From NCBI GenBank assembly GCA_021324855.1, contig JAJPIG010000016.1:1-35960 (forward strand): a DNA stretch of 35,960 nt, in the 5' to 3' direction. The position numbers were made by a program, and so were the translations under genes. The notes beneath the pieces are model-generated. The model had not been told where the DNA came from. It did no database searches and saw nothing but the letters and a program-made list of their open reading frames with translations. Source of the DNA: Pseudomonadota bacterium (GTDB lineage Bacteria > Desulfobacterota > Binatia > Binatales > Binataceae). Numbering within the stretch: the first letter of the stretch is position 1; the number at the start of each line of letters is the position of its first letter. Positions 1-6,394 of the stretch are shown one piece after another.

Positions 1-401
1 AGCGGATCGATGCGCGAGATTTCGGTCGCGAAGGCGGGGTTGAAGATATAGCCGTAGGAAAGACGCTCCGCCTCGGCGACGGCGCGGACGACCTCGGGGT
101 CGGCGGAAAAGTCGAGATTTGGAGTTACGTCAGTTTGCGATTGGCGGCCATCGGCTCGACTTGAACTGGGTTCAGTCGGCTGGCGCAGCAGCGCATCCAA
201 CCCGTGTTCCTCGGCTGCAAGAATCCGCTGCCAGGCGAGCGGCGACGGACGCGATTGACCGTTTTCCCAACGGTTGACCGAGGCGAAGGAGACGCCCATC
301 AATTCCGCAAACTGGACCTGGGTCAAGCCCAGCTTGCCCCGCAGCCGCCGGATGCGCTGACCTGCGTCTCTCTGTAACCCCGATTGGGCGCCTGACGCCA
401 T
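1..401 (-). CDS. XRE-family HTH protein fused to SNF2-type helicase (N-terminal fragment, runs off left edge)
   Basis: Only the first ~134 residues are in the window; the gene continues to the left. The ATG is at 399-401. Residues ~15-60 form a Cro/C1-type helix-turn-helix (GQRIRRLRGKLGLTQVQFAE, then GVSFASVNRWENG). After a Ser/Gln-rich linker (~75-95), residues ~97-134 read LDFSADPEVVRAVAEAERL followed by SYGYIFNPAFATEISRIDPL. From memory this matches the region just before the helicase motifs of HepA/DrmD-like SNF2 proteins (normally continuing PHQ...AVY). The helicase part is therefore inferred, since none of its ATPase motifs are in view. HTH-SNF2 fusions occur in phage-defence loci such as class 1 DISARM. 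A palindrome overlaps the probable promoter. No Shine-Dalgarno is seen and the -10-like TATGAT lies 13 nt before the ATG, so it may be nearly leaderless. It could alternatively be a non-defence SNF2 protein. Confidence 0.72.
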   Translation of the reverse strand, partial: MASGAQSGLQRDAGQRIRRLRGKLGLTQVQFAELMGVSFASVNRWENGQSRPSPLAWQRILAAEEHGLDALLRQPTEPSSSRADGRQSQTDVTPNLDFSADPEVVRAVAEAERLSYGYIFNPAFATEISRIDP

Positions 402-408
402 CAAGAGC

Positions 409-427
409 GCTTATATCATAAATAAGC
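409..427. promoter_or_regulatory. Candidate operator: 6-7-6 inverted repeat at the HTH-helicase promoter
   Basis: GCTTAT (409-414) and ATAAGC (422-427) are perfect inverted arms around a 7-bp AT-rich spacer. The site lies 8-26 bp upstream of the ATG of the XRE-type gene. It covers a -10-like TATGAT on the minus strand (+ strand 415-420). Such placement is typical of XRE autoregulation by promoter occlusion. The role is inferred; only the symmetry and position are seen. Confidence 0.45.
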
Positions 428-898
428 AGCTTGAACCAAACGAAGAGTCAACGTCTCACGTCTGTATCAATTGTGCTTCTATCGCAAATGCGATCCGCGG
501 CGTATTTTTGCGCGGTCTTGAAAACCTCGGCAACCTTAACGCTGGATCCTCGATTTTACAGTGATTCGAGAAGAGGATCGCGGTATGATCGTTCGGCTCG
601 GGGGGCCGCAAATGCCCGGAAGGCTCAAAGAGAGCAAGAGACCTCGGAGCTGCCAAAGGGATGAAGCACCATCTCGCATAAGCACCGGCTTCATAGATCA
701 CGCCGCCTTGGGCGCCTTGCCGCCATACGCGCAGAGCAGCGCCACCCTTTTTCGGAAGATTCGCCGCATTTGATCCGGGAAGGTCGCGAGGAACGCTAGC
801 GGCAGCTCTGAAAGGATCATCAGATGATCCCTTGATTTGAAGGGGCGCCGCCCGTGGCTGGTTAGCGACAATTGTTTGTAACGAAAATAGTCGGGGCG

Positions 899-931
899 TT
901 ATTATCGATAGCCCGGACTTTCCGATAATAA
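899..931. repeat. Perfect 9-bp inverted repeat with 15-bp spacer
   Basis: TTATTATCG at 899-907 and CGATAATAA at 923-931. It is AT-rich within a GC-rich genome and lies in the gene-free stretch. The arm and spacer lengths are compatible with a tyrosine-recombinase core site or a regulator site, but no integrase gene is in view. Nothing assigns a function. Confidence 0.4.
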
Positions 932-1112
932 GCGGGAGTAGCGAGCTTGGTTCGTCGTTAAGACAAAGAGCTTCGGAATCCAGAACAGTTCCTGCATCGA
1001 GCCAGCCACACAATCCAAAGCCACCGACAACCCAATGTAAGCCCTTCGACCAACGCGCGCTTGGTGCCTATGAGGTGCCGTAGCCGCATGCCATTCTCAT
1101 CGGTCAAAGCCT

Positions 1113-1179
1113 CCAACAAAAGCCAAAAATCCCCAACAAAAATCAAGAAATTCCGCGATTCATTTTTGGGGCTTGTTGG
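1113..1179. repeat. Imperfect 18-bp inverted repeat (15/18) with 31-bp spacer
   Basis: Arms at 1113-1130 (begins CCAACAAAAG) and 1162-1179 (ends CTTGTTGG) pair at 15 of 18 positions, the mismatches being clustered in the centre of the arm. A 5-bp hairpin and a tandem TTCGGACA repeat follow before the trbF remnant. It could be a decayed terminator, an element end or a recombination site. Confidence 0.35.
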
Positions 1180-1266
1180 GCCTTTTCGTGAAGGCTATTC
1201 GGACAGTTTTCGGACAATTCTCGCGAGTAAATCGACCCGAGGAAATCGGGTTGCGGGAGTTGTCCT

Positions 1267-1933
1267 ATGGCCGCGAATCCGTACTTCGAAGCGCGACGGG
1301 AATGAGATGAACGCTACGCCGATCTGGGACTGGGCAAACGCAACTGGCAGATCGCGGCGGGCGGGCTGCTCGCGGTCGCGCTGATTCTCGCGATCGGCAT
1401 AGTCTGGCTCGCGACGCGAAGCCGCTACATCCCGTACGTGGTCGAGGTCGACAAGCTCGGCTACGCGCTCACCGTTCCGCAGCCACTCACGCCAACGTCG
1501 GTCCCCGACGTAACTGACCGGATCGCACGCTACGAGGTCGCCGCCTTTATCCGCAACGCGCGCGGTCAGCAGCGACGCGCAGGTCGAGCAGGAGATGTTC
1601 AACGCGCTGGTCGCGCATGCGCGCGGCGCGGCGGACAGGTTCCTCGACGAGTACTACCACTCGGACGGCTTCGCCCATAACCCGTTCAAGCGCGCGCAGA
1701 GGGAAACGGTCACGGTCCAGATCGATTCGATCCTGAAGCTCTCGGCCGAGAGCTACCAGGTGCGCTGGACCGAGACGAAGCGCGATCTGAACGGCGCGGC
1801 ACTGGGCGCGCCGGCGCACTGGGAAGCGGTTCTTAAGACCGAAATCGTCCCGCCCAACTCCGACGACGCGATCGTGAGCAATCCGCTCGGCTTCTACGTG
1901 ACCCAGATCAGCTGGACCAGGCAGCAGGGCTGA
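1267..1933 (+). pseudogene. trbF: trbF remnant (VirB8-like conjugal transfer protein), nonsense mutation plus frameshift
   Basis: The reading frame from ATG 1267 (GGGAG upstream) gives MAANPYFEARRE, then TGA, then DERYADLGLGKRNWQIAAGG. TrbF proteins normally have EARREWDERY here, so the TGA at codon 13 replaces the TGG for Trp. The frame continues with one membrane segment (GLLAVALILAIGIVWLA) and the family signature YIPYVVEVDKLGYAL, then is lost near 1560. In a second frame the homologous C-terminal part resumes (SSDAQVEQEMFNALVAHARG to the TGA at 1931-1933, ending VTQISWTRQQG). TrbF is the inner-membrane assembly factor of P/Ti-type type IV secretion. Two independent lesions make this a pseudogene. 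The lipoprotein start that follows is expected for the trbF-trbG order. Confidence in the family is high because of the PYVVEVDKLG motif. Confidence 0.85.
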
Positions 1934-1948
1934 AGGGGAGGAAGCGCG

Positions 1949-2135
1949 ATGAAGGGAATCAAGTCGGCATTCGCGATTGGCATTGCGGTTTCGCTGACGG
2001 CGTGCGCGGCGCAGCAGCAACCGGCTCCGCCGCCGCTTCGGATCGTAACCGAGGCCGCGCCGAAAGCGGCGGCGACGCCGGCGCCGCCGACCGGCGCCGA
2101 GCTTCTGGCCGCGCAGCCGCTCGGCGGAGGAGCGG
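1949..2135 (+). pseudogene. TrbG-like lipoprotein N-terminus, truncated by IS21-type sequence
   Basis: It starts ATG 1949 with GGGAGGAAG upstream, 15 bp after the trbF remnant. The first ~60 residues are a lipoprotein signal (MKGIKSAFAIGIAVSLTACA, lipobox LTAC, Cys19) followed by an Ala/Pro-rich stretch as in the N-termini of TrbG/VirB9 proteins of conjugative elements. Similarity stops near 2130, where istA-like sequence begins. The frame then reads on into meaningless Arg/Ala-rich sequence to 2572. The TrbG assignment rests on position after trbF plus the lipoprotein leader, not on the VirB9 core domain, which is absent. It is a broken gene. Confidence 0.6.
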
Positions 2136-2540
2136 ATACTGCGGGCAGAGCTGGTGCAGGAAATCGTGGCGCGGAAGGAACGCGGCGAGGGCATCAAACG
2201 GATTGCGCGCGAACTCACGTCGATCGCAAGACGGTCAGGGCTGGGCGGGTGGCGACCGCGGCGACCGCGGCGACGAGCTCGCCAACTGGATCGCTTCGCT
2301 GCGTTTATCGAGCGGCGCGCACCGGAAGTCGGCTTCAACGGTGTCGTGCTGCACCGCGAGTTGAAGGCGCTGGGCTTCACCGGCGGCTTGATGCAGGTGC
2401 AGCGTTTCGTGCGGCCCCGCCGCGAGCAGCGCAGATGGTCGGAGCCAGCCACGGTGCGCTACGAGACCGGGCCGGACGAGCAGGCCCAGGTCGATTACGG
2501 CCAGTTGCAGGTGTGGATTGGCGAGCAGCGCGAGACGCTG
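2136..2540 (+). pseudogene. istA: IS21-family transposase (istA) remnant
   Basis: From the ATA at 2136 (probably a mutated ATG) the frame gives LRAELVQEIVARKERGEGIK then RIAREL, the IstA N-terminal helix-turn-helix. A local double frameshift follows: VDRKTVRA is readable in another frame at ~2220-2245. The frame then recovers: RRRARQLDRFAAFIERRAPE, ELKALGFTGGLMQVQRFVRP, YETGPDEQAQVDYGQLQVWI. The Asp in AQVDYG is the first acidic residue of the DDE catalytic triad; the other two are missing because similarity ends at ~2540 (GEQRETL). No istB and no terminal repeats are recognised. The open frame continues to 3683 only as antisense of hemW. It is a dead fragment that interrupted the conjugation genes. 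Confidence 0.8.
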
Positions 2541-2660
2541 GACTTGCGTCGCTTCGGCTCCGGTCGAGATGAAAGAGCGGACGGCGCTTCGCCGCCGCGC
2601 GCTCCGTTCCTCGAGCGAAAAATTCACAGACTCAAAGCAGGGCCGGCAGGCGGCGCGGAG

Positions 2661-3809
2661 TTACACAAACTCCGCGAACACCGCGTCGGCAAGCTCGAGT
2701 CCGCGATCGCTGAGCCGGATTCGATCCGCGCTGCGAATCAGCAGCCCGCTTTCGAGCAGGGGCGCCGCGCGCGCGCCAAAGACAGAATCGAAGTCGCGGC
2801 CGAACCGCCGCTCGAAGTCCGCGCTTGCGAAGCCTTCGCGCAATCTCAGATTCAGGAACACGAACTCGCCCGCCGCGGTCTTTTCGTCGATCGTTTCCGC
2901 GCCGGCTTCGGCCACGCCGCGACTCAGGGCACGCTCGATGTAACGGCTTGGCGCGCGCTCGTTCCACCATCGCCGGCCGCCGGCCCCATTGCGCGCGTAG
3001 CTGTGCGCCCCGGCGCCGATCCCGAGATAGCTCTCGGCGCGCCAGTAGGTGAGATTGTGGCGCGCTTCATGGCCGGGCGGCGCGTAGTTCGAAATCTCGT
3101 ACATCGGAAAGCCCCGGCGCGGAAGCTCCTCGCGCACCGCCGCATACATCGCGGCCTGATCGTCGGACGAGAGCTGGCGGATCTTCCCCCCCTTCAGATC
3201 GGCAAAAAACGCGGTGCCTTCCTCGAAGGTCAGGTTGTAGGCCGAGATATGGTCGGGTTCGAGTTCGGCCGCCGCTTCGATATCCGACCTGACCTCCTCG
3301 AGGCTTTGCCCGGGCACGGCGAAGATCAGATCGAGATTCAGCCGCTCGAAGCCGGCGCGATGCGCGGCGCGGGCCGCCGCCCGCGTCTGGTCGGCGCTGT
3401 GAATCCGGCCGAGAAGCTTAAGCGTCGCGTTATTGAACGACTGCGCGCCGAAGCTGATTCGGTTGACGCCGGCCGCGCGCAAGCCCGCAAGCTTCGCATC
3501 GTCGATCGTTCCCGGATTCGCCTCCAGCGTGATTTCCGCATCGTCCTCGATTCCGAACCGATGCGCCGCGGCGTCGATCACGCGGCCGATCGATTCGGGA
3601 CGAAAGAGCGAGGGCGTGCCGCCGCCGAAGAAGATCGTCGCGACCGGCTGGTTCTTCCACGGTCCCGATTCGGCGCGGCTTGAAAGCTCGGCGATCAGCG
3701 CATCGACATAGCGATCCTCCGGCCACGAACTCGCTGCGTAGGAATTGAAGTCGCAGTACGGGCACTTCGCGTGACAATACGGAATATGCGCGTACAGCGA
3801 AAAGCCCAT
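2661..3809 (-). CDS. hemW: HemW-type radical SAM protein (coproporphyrinogen III oxidase-like)
   Basis: 382 residues, close to E. coli HemW (378). The radical SAM motif CxxxCxxC is at C12, C16, C19 (HIPYCHAKCPYCDF), followed by IFFGGGTPSLF, ITLEANPG, RISFGAQSF and NLDLIFAVPGQ, and the C-terminal HemN-like domain. HemW proteins carry the 3-Cys radical SAM motif but lack the extra N-terminal Cys of HemN. They act in cytoplasmic haem handling or transfer rather than as the oxygen-independent coproporphyrinogen oxidase. Its start lies 2 bp after the upstream enoyl-CoA hydratase-family gene, so the two are probably cotranscribed. Its 3' end borders the mobile-element scar, but the gene itself looks intact. 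Confidence 0.9.
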   Translation of the reverse strand: MGFSLYAHIPYCHAKCPYCDFNSYAASSWPEDRYVDALIAELSSRAESGPWKNQPVATIFFGGGTPSLFRPESIGRVIDAAAHRFGIEDDAEITLEANPGTIDDAKLAGLRAAGVNRISFGAQSFNNATLKLLGRIHSADQTRAAARAAHRAGFERLNLDLIFAVPGQSLEEVRSDIEAAAELEPDHISAYNLTFEEGTAFFADLKGGKIRQLSSDDQAAMYAAVREELPRRGFPMYEISNYAPPGHEARHNLTYWRAESYLGIGAGAHSYARNGAGGRRWWNERAPSRYIERALSRGVAEAGAETIDEKTAAGEFVFLNLRLREGFASADFERRFGRDFDSVFGARAAPLLESGLLIRSADRIRLSDRGLELADAVFAEFV

Positions 3810-3811
3810 CG

Positions 3812-4594
3812 TCAGCGCCCGCGGAAGCTCGGCTTGCGTTTTTCGAGGAAGGCGCGGACGCCTTCGGCGAAGTCCTCGCTCGTCGAGACCATCGCAACCA
3901 TCTCGCGCAGGTAGGTGAGCGCCCCGACGTAGTCCATCGCGGCCGATTCATAGATCGCCCGCTTCCCCATCCCGAGCACGAGCGGACTGTACGCGGCGAG
4001 CTGATTCGCCAGCCGCGCGACTTCGGCATCGAGATCGTCGATCGAGACGACGCGCGTCACCAGCCCAAGCTCGCGGGCGCGGCGCGCATCGATTCGGTCG
4101 CCGGTGAGCGCCAGCTCGATCGCTGAGCGCGGTCCGCAGAGCCGCAGAATCGGCGCCATAACAACCATCGGAAAGAGCCCCAGCGTGATTTCGGGCAGAC
4201 CGAAAATCGCGTTTTCGGCGGCGATCACGAAATCGCATCCGACCGCGAGCCCCATCCCGCCCGCCAGCGCAAAGCCAGCGACGCGCGCGATGACCGGCTG
4301 CGGCATCCGATGGATCGTCTCGAGCAGGTCGGCGACCGCGCCGAAATAGCGGCGGCGCGCCGGCAGATCGGCGATCGCCGCGATCTCCTTGAGATCGGCT
4401 CCCGCCGAGAACGCGGCATTGCCCGCGCCGCGCAGCACGACCACTCGGACGGAAGGATCGGCGGCGAGCTCGGCGAAGATCGCGTTCAGCTCTGCAAGTG
4501 TCGGGCTGTTGAGCGCATTGCGCGCCTCGGGCCGATTGATCGTGACGGTTGCGATCGCATCGGCACGTTCCAGGAGTGTGCTTTTGGCGTCCAC
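3812..4594 (-). CDS. Enoyl-CoA hydratase/isomerase (crotonase) family protein
   Basis: 260 residues, standard crotonase length. The CoA-binding/oxyanion motifs are clear: SAGADLKEI (~63-71) and FALAGGMGLAVGCD (~108-121). Of the two catalytic glutamates of rat crotonase, the second (Glu164) corresponds to E135 (LPEITLG). The first (Glu144) is replaced by G115. A Gly there is known from 3-methylglutaconyl-CoA and isohexenylglutaconyl-CoA hydratase-like members (LiuC/AtuE), so a branched-acyl-CoA substrate is possible; this is inference. Translation appears to start at GTG 4594 with GGAAA just upstream. It is the first gene of a two-gene unit with hemW. Confidence 0.88.
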   Translation of the reverse strand: MDAKSTLLERADAIATVTINRPEARNALNSPTLAELNAIFAELAADPSVRVVVLRGAGNAAFSAGADLKEIAAIADLPARRRYFGAVADLLETIHRMPQPVIARVAGFALAGGMGLAVGCDFVIAAENAIFGLPEITLGLFPMVVMAPILRLCGPRSAIELALTGDRIDARRARELGLVTRVVSIDDLDAEVARLANQLAAYSPLVLGMGKRAIYESAAMDYVGALTYLREMVAMVSTSEDFAEGVRAFLEKRKPSFRGR

Positions 4595-4871
4595 TTTCCA
4601 TCTATCTTACGACCCCGGAGTCAATCGACCAAACATGTGATCGGCGGCGGCCTCCGCCGCCTACATTTGCCGGCGATGCGTCGGTATACTGCTCGCGATC
4701 CATCATTCAAGGAGTCCCGCTTCGCCAGAAATCGATCGTAATTTCGATCCGGCCCTCGCGCCGGATGCTGCGCCCCGCGAGCGATCCACCGTCGCTGTTG
4801 ATCCCGGGCTCGCTCCGAACCTCGCCTGGCTGGTTGCAGCGGGAATCCTGCTCAGCCGGATCGCCGGACTG

Positions 4872-6392
4872 GTGCGCGAGAGCATCTTCGCGCACTATCT
4901 CGGCAACTCCGCCGCCGCCGACGCCTTCAAAGCCGGCTTCCGAATCCCGAACGTGCTGCAGAACCTGTTCGGCGAAGGCGTGCTCTCGGCGTCGTTCATT
5001 CCGGTCTACAGCAAGCTAATCGCCGAAGGCGATCGCGACGCCGCCGACGTGCTGGCGTGGGGCGTGGGCGCGATTCTGTCACTCGCGATGTCAGTGATGG
5101 TCGCGATTGGCGTCATCGGCGCGCCATTCCTGATCGAGGTCATCGCGCCGGGCTTCCAGGGTGACACGCGCGAACTCACGATTACGCTGGTGCGTGTGCT
5201 GTTTCCGGGCGCCGGGATGCTGGTGATGTCCGCGTGGTGCCTGGGCGTCCTCAACAGCCATCATCGATTCTTCGTCTCCTACACCGCGCCGGTCGCGTGG
5301 AACCTCGCCCTCATCGTCGCGCTTGTCTGGTATGGCCCGACGAGCACGCAGGACGGACTCGTAATCGCGCTGGCGTGGGGCGCAGTCATCGGCGCGGCGT
5401 TGCAAATCGCGGTGCAGCTTCCGACCACGCTCGCGTTGCTGCGACGCTTCAAGATCGATCTTCGGCGCTCGGCGGCTTATCTCAAGATTGTTTTCAACAA
5501 TCTTGCGCCGGTGGTGGCCGGACGCGGCGTCGGTCAGATCAGCGGCTATGTGGACAACCTGCTCGCAAGCCTTTTGCCGACCGGAGCGGTCGCGGCGCTC
5601 AACTACGCGCAGATTCTTTACATGCTCCCGGTGAGCCTCTTCGGGTCCTCGGTCGCCGCCTCGGAGCTGCCGACGATGTCGCGCGTAGCCGGCAACCTCG
5701 ATCACATCGGCGCGACCTTGCGACTACGCCTCGACGCCGGCCTCAGGCAAATCTCGTTTATGGTGGTGCCGTCGGCGGCGGCGTTCCTGCTCATCGGCGA
5801 TGTAATCGTCGCCCTGCTCTTCCAGTCCGGACATTTCACTCACGCCGACGCGATCTATGTGTGGGCGGTGCTGGCGGGAACCTCGGTCGGCCTGCTCGCC
5901 ACCACGATGGGCCGCCTGTACAACTCGGCCTTCTATGCGCTGTATGATACGCGCACGCCGCTCAAGATCGCGGCGATTCGCTTTCTTCTGACGCTCGTGC
6001 TCGGCTATCTATGCGCGCTGCCGCTGCCGCCGATGCTCGGGATCGCCCAGCGATGGGGCGTCGCAGGGCTCACGGCTTCGGCCGGCGTGGCCGGATGGGT
6101 CGAGTTCACGCTGCTGCGCCGCTCGCTCAACCGCCGGATCGGGCGCACCGGCCTGGACAGCGCCTACGTCATACGGCTCTGGCTTCATGCCCTGATCGCG
6201 GCCGCCGCCGCGCTGGCAGTGAAATTCGCGCTCGCGGGTCACGGACCGCGGGTGGTTGCGCTTGGCGTGATACCGGTTTACGGCGCGATCTACTTCGGCC
6301 TCGCATGGTGGGCTGGGATGCCCGAGCTGGATCAGTTCGTCGGTTTCATGATGCGCCGGCTGCGCGGTGCGCGCCGACGGAAACCCTCCTGA
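4872..6392 (+). CDS. murJ: MurJ lipid II flippase (annotated from GTG; true N-terminus lies upstream)
   Basis: 506 residues from GTG 4872. Family features are RESIFAHYLGNSAAADAFKA, RIPNVLQNLFGEGVLSASFI, PVYSKL and about 13 hydrophobic segments of the MOP/MVF fold. MurJ flips undecaprenyl-linked lipid II across the inner membrane for peptidoglycan synthesis. The GTG start would delete TM1. The same frame is open back to the TGA at 4638-4640 and encodes AWLVAAGILLSRIAGLV immediately upstream, which is the expected TM1. No ATG, GTG or TTG occurs in frame between 4641 and 4872. An AAGGAG at 4709-4714 and a -10-like TATACT (4685-4690) suggest initiation near 4720-4735, where only ATC (4731) is available in frame. 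The 3' end faces hldE with a 2-bp gap. Confidence 0.88.
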   Translation: MRESIFAHYLGNSAAADAFKAGFRIPNVLQNLFGEGVLSASFIPVYSKLIAEGDRDAADVLAWGVGAILSLAMSVMVAIGVIGAPFLIEVIAPGFQGDTRELTITLVRVLFPGAGMLVMSAWCLGVLNSHHRFFVSYTAPVAWNLALIVALVWYGPTSTQDGLVIALAWGAVIGAALQIAVQLPTTLALLRRFKIDLRRSAAYLKIVFNNLAPVVAGRGVGQISGYVDNLLASLLPTGAVAALNYAQILYMLPVSLFGSSVAASELPTMSRVAGNLDHIGATLRLRLDAGLRQISFMVVPSAAAFLLIGDVIVALLFQSGHFTHADAIYVWAVLAGTSVGLLATTMGRLYNSAFYALYDTRTPLKIAAIRFLLTLVLGYLCALPLPPMLGIAQRWGVAGLTASAGVAGWVEFTLLRRSLNRRIGRTGLDSAYVIRLWLHALIAAAAALAVKFALAGHGPRVVALGVIPVYGAIYFGLAWWAGMPELDQFVGFMMRRLRGARRRKPS

Positions 6393-6394
6393 GC

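Larger units (their letters stand above)
402..1266. other. Long non-coding stretch with inverted repeats (accessory DNA)
   Basis: About 865 bp without a convincing gene; the open frames here have atypical composition, no ribosome-binding site and no recognisable fold. Visible structure: a 7-3-7 inverted repeat (GGATCAT 814-820 / ATGATCC 824-830); a 9-15-9 inverted repeat (TTATTATCG 899-907 / CGATAATAA 923-931); an imperfect 18-bp inverted repeat (1113-1130 / 1162-1179, 15 of 18 pairs); a small hairpin (GCCTT 1180-1184 / AAGGC 1191-1195); and a direct repeat TTCGGACA (1198-1205, 1209-1216) spaced 11 bp, one helical turn. Local GC is visibly lower than in the rest of the window. It separates the HTH-helicase gene from decayed conjugation genes, consistent with an insertion-prone or horizontally acquired border. 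Confidence 0.5.

Noticed and set aside
456-1013. 185-codon open frame on the minus strand in the gene-free region
   Set aside because: Composition is atypical, it spans several inverted repeats, has no ribosome-binding site and shows no recognisable fold. It looks like a chance open frame.
1303-1305. TGA read as Trp (alternative genetic code) in trbF
   Set aside because: All other genes in the window use TGG for Trp and TGA as a normal stop, and trbF also has a separate frameshift. A nonsense mutation is the simpler explanation.
2154-3683. 509-codon plus-strand open frame
   Set aside because: Only the first ~129 codons are istA-like; the remainder is antisense to hemW, which has complete family motifs.
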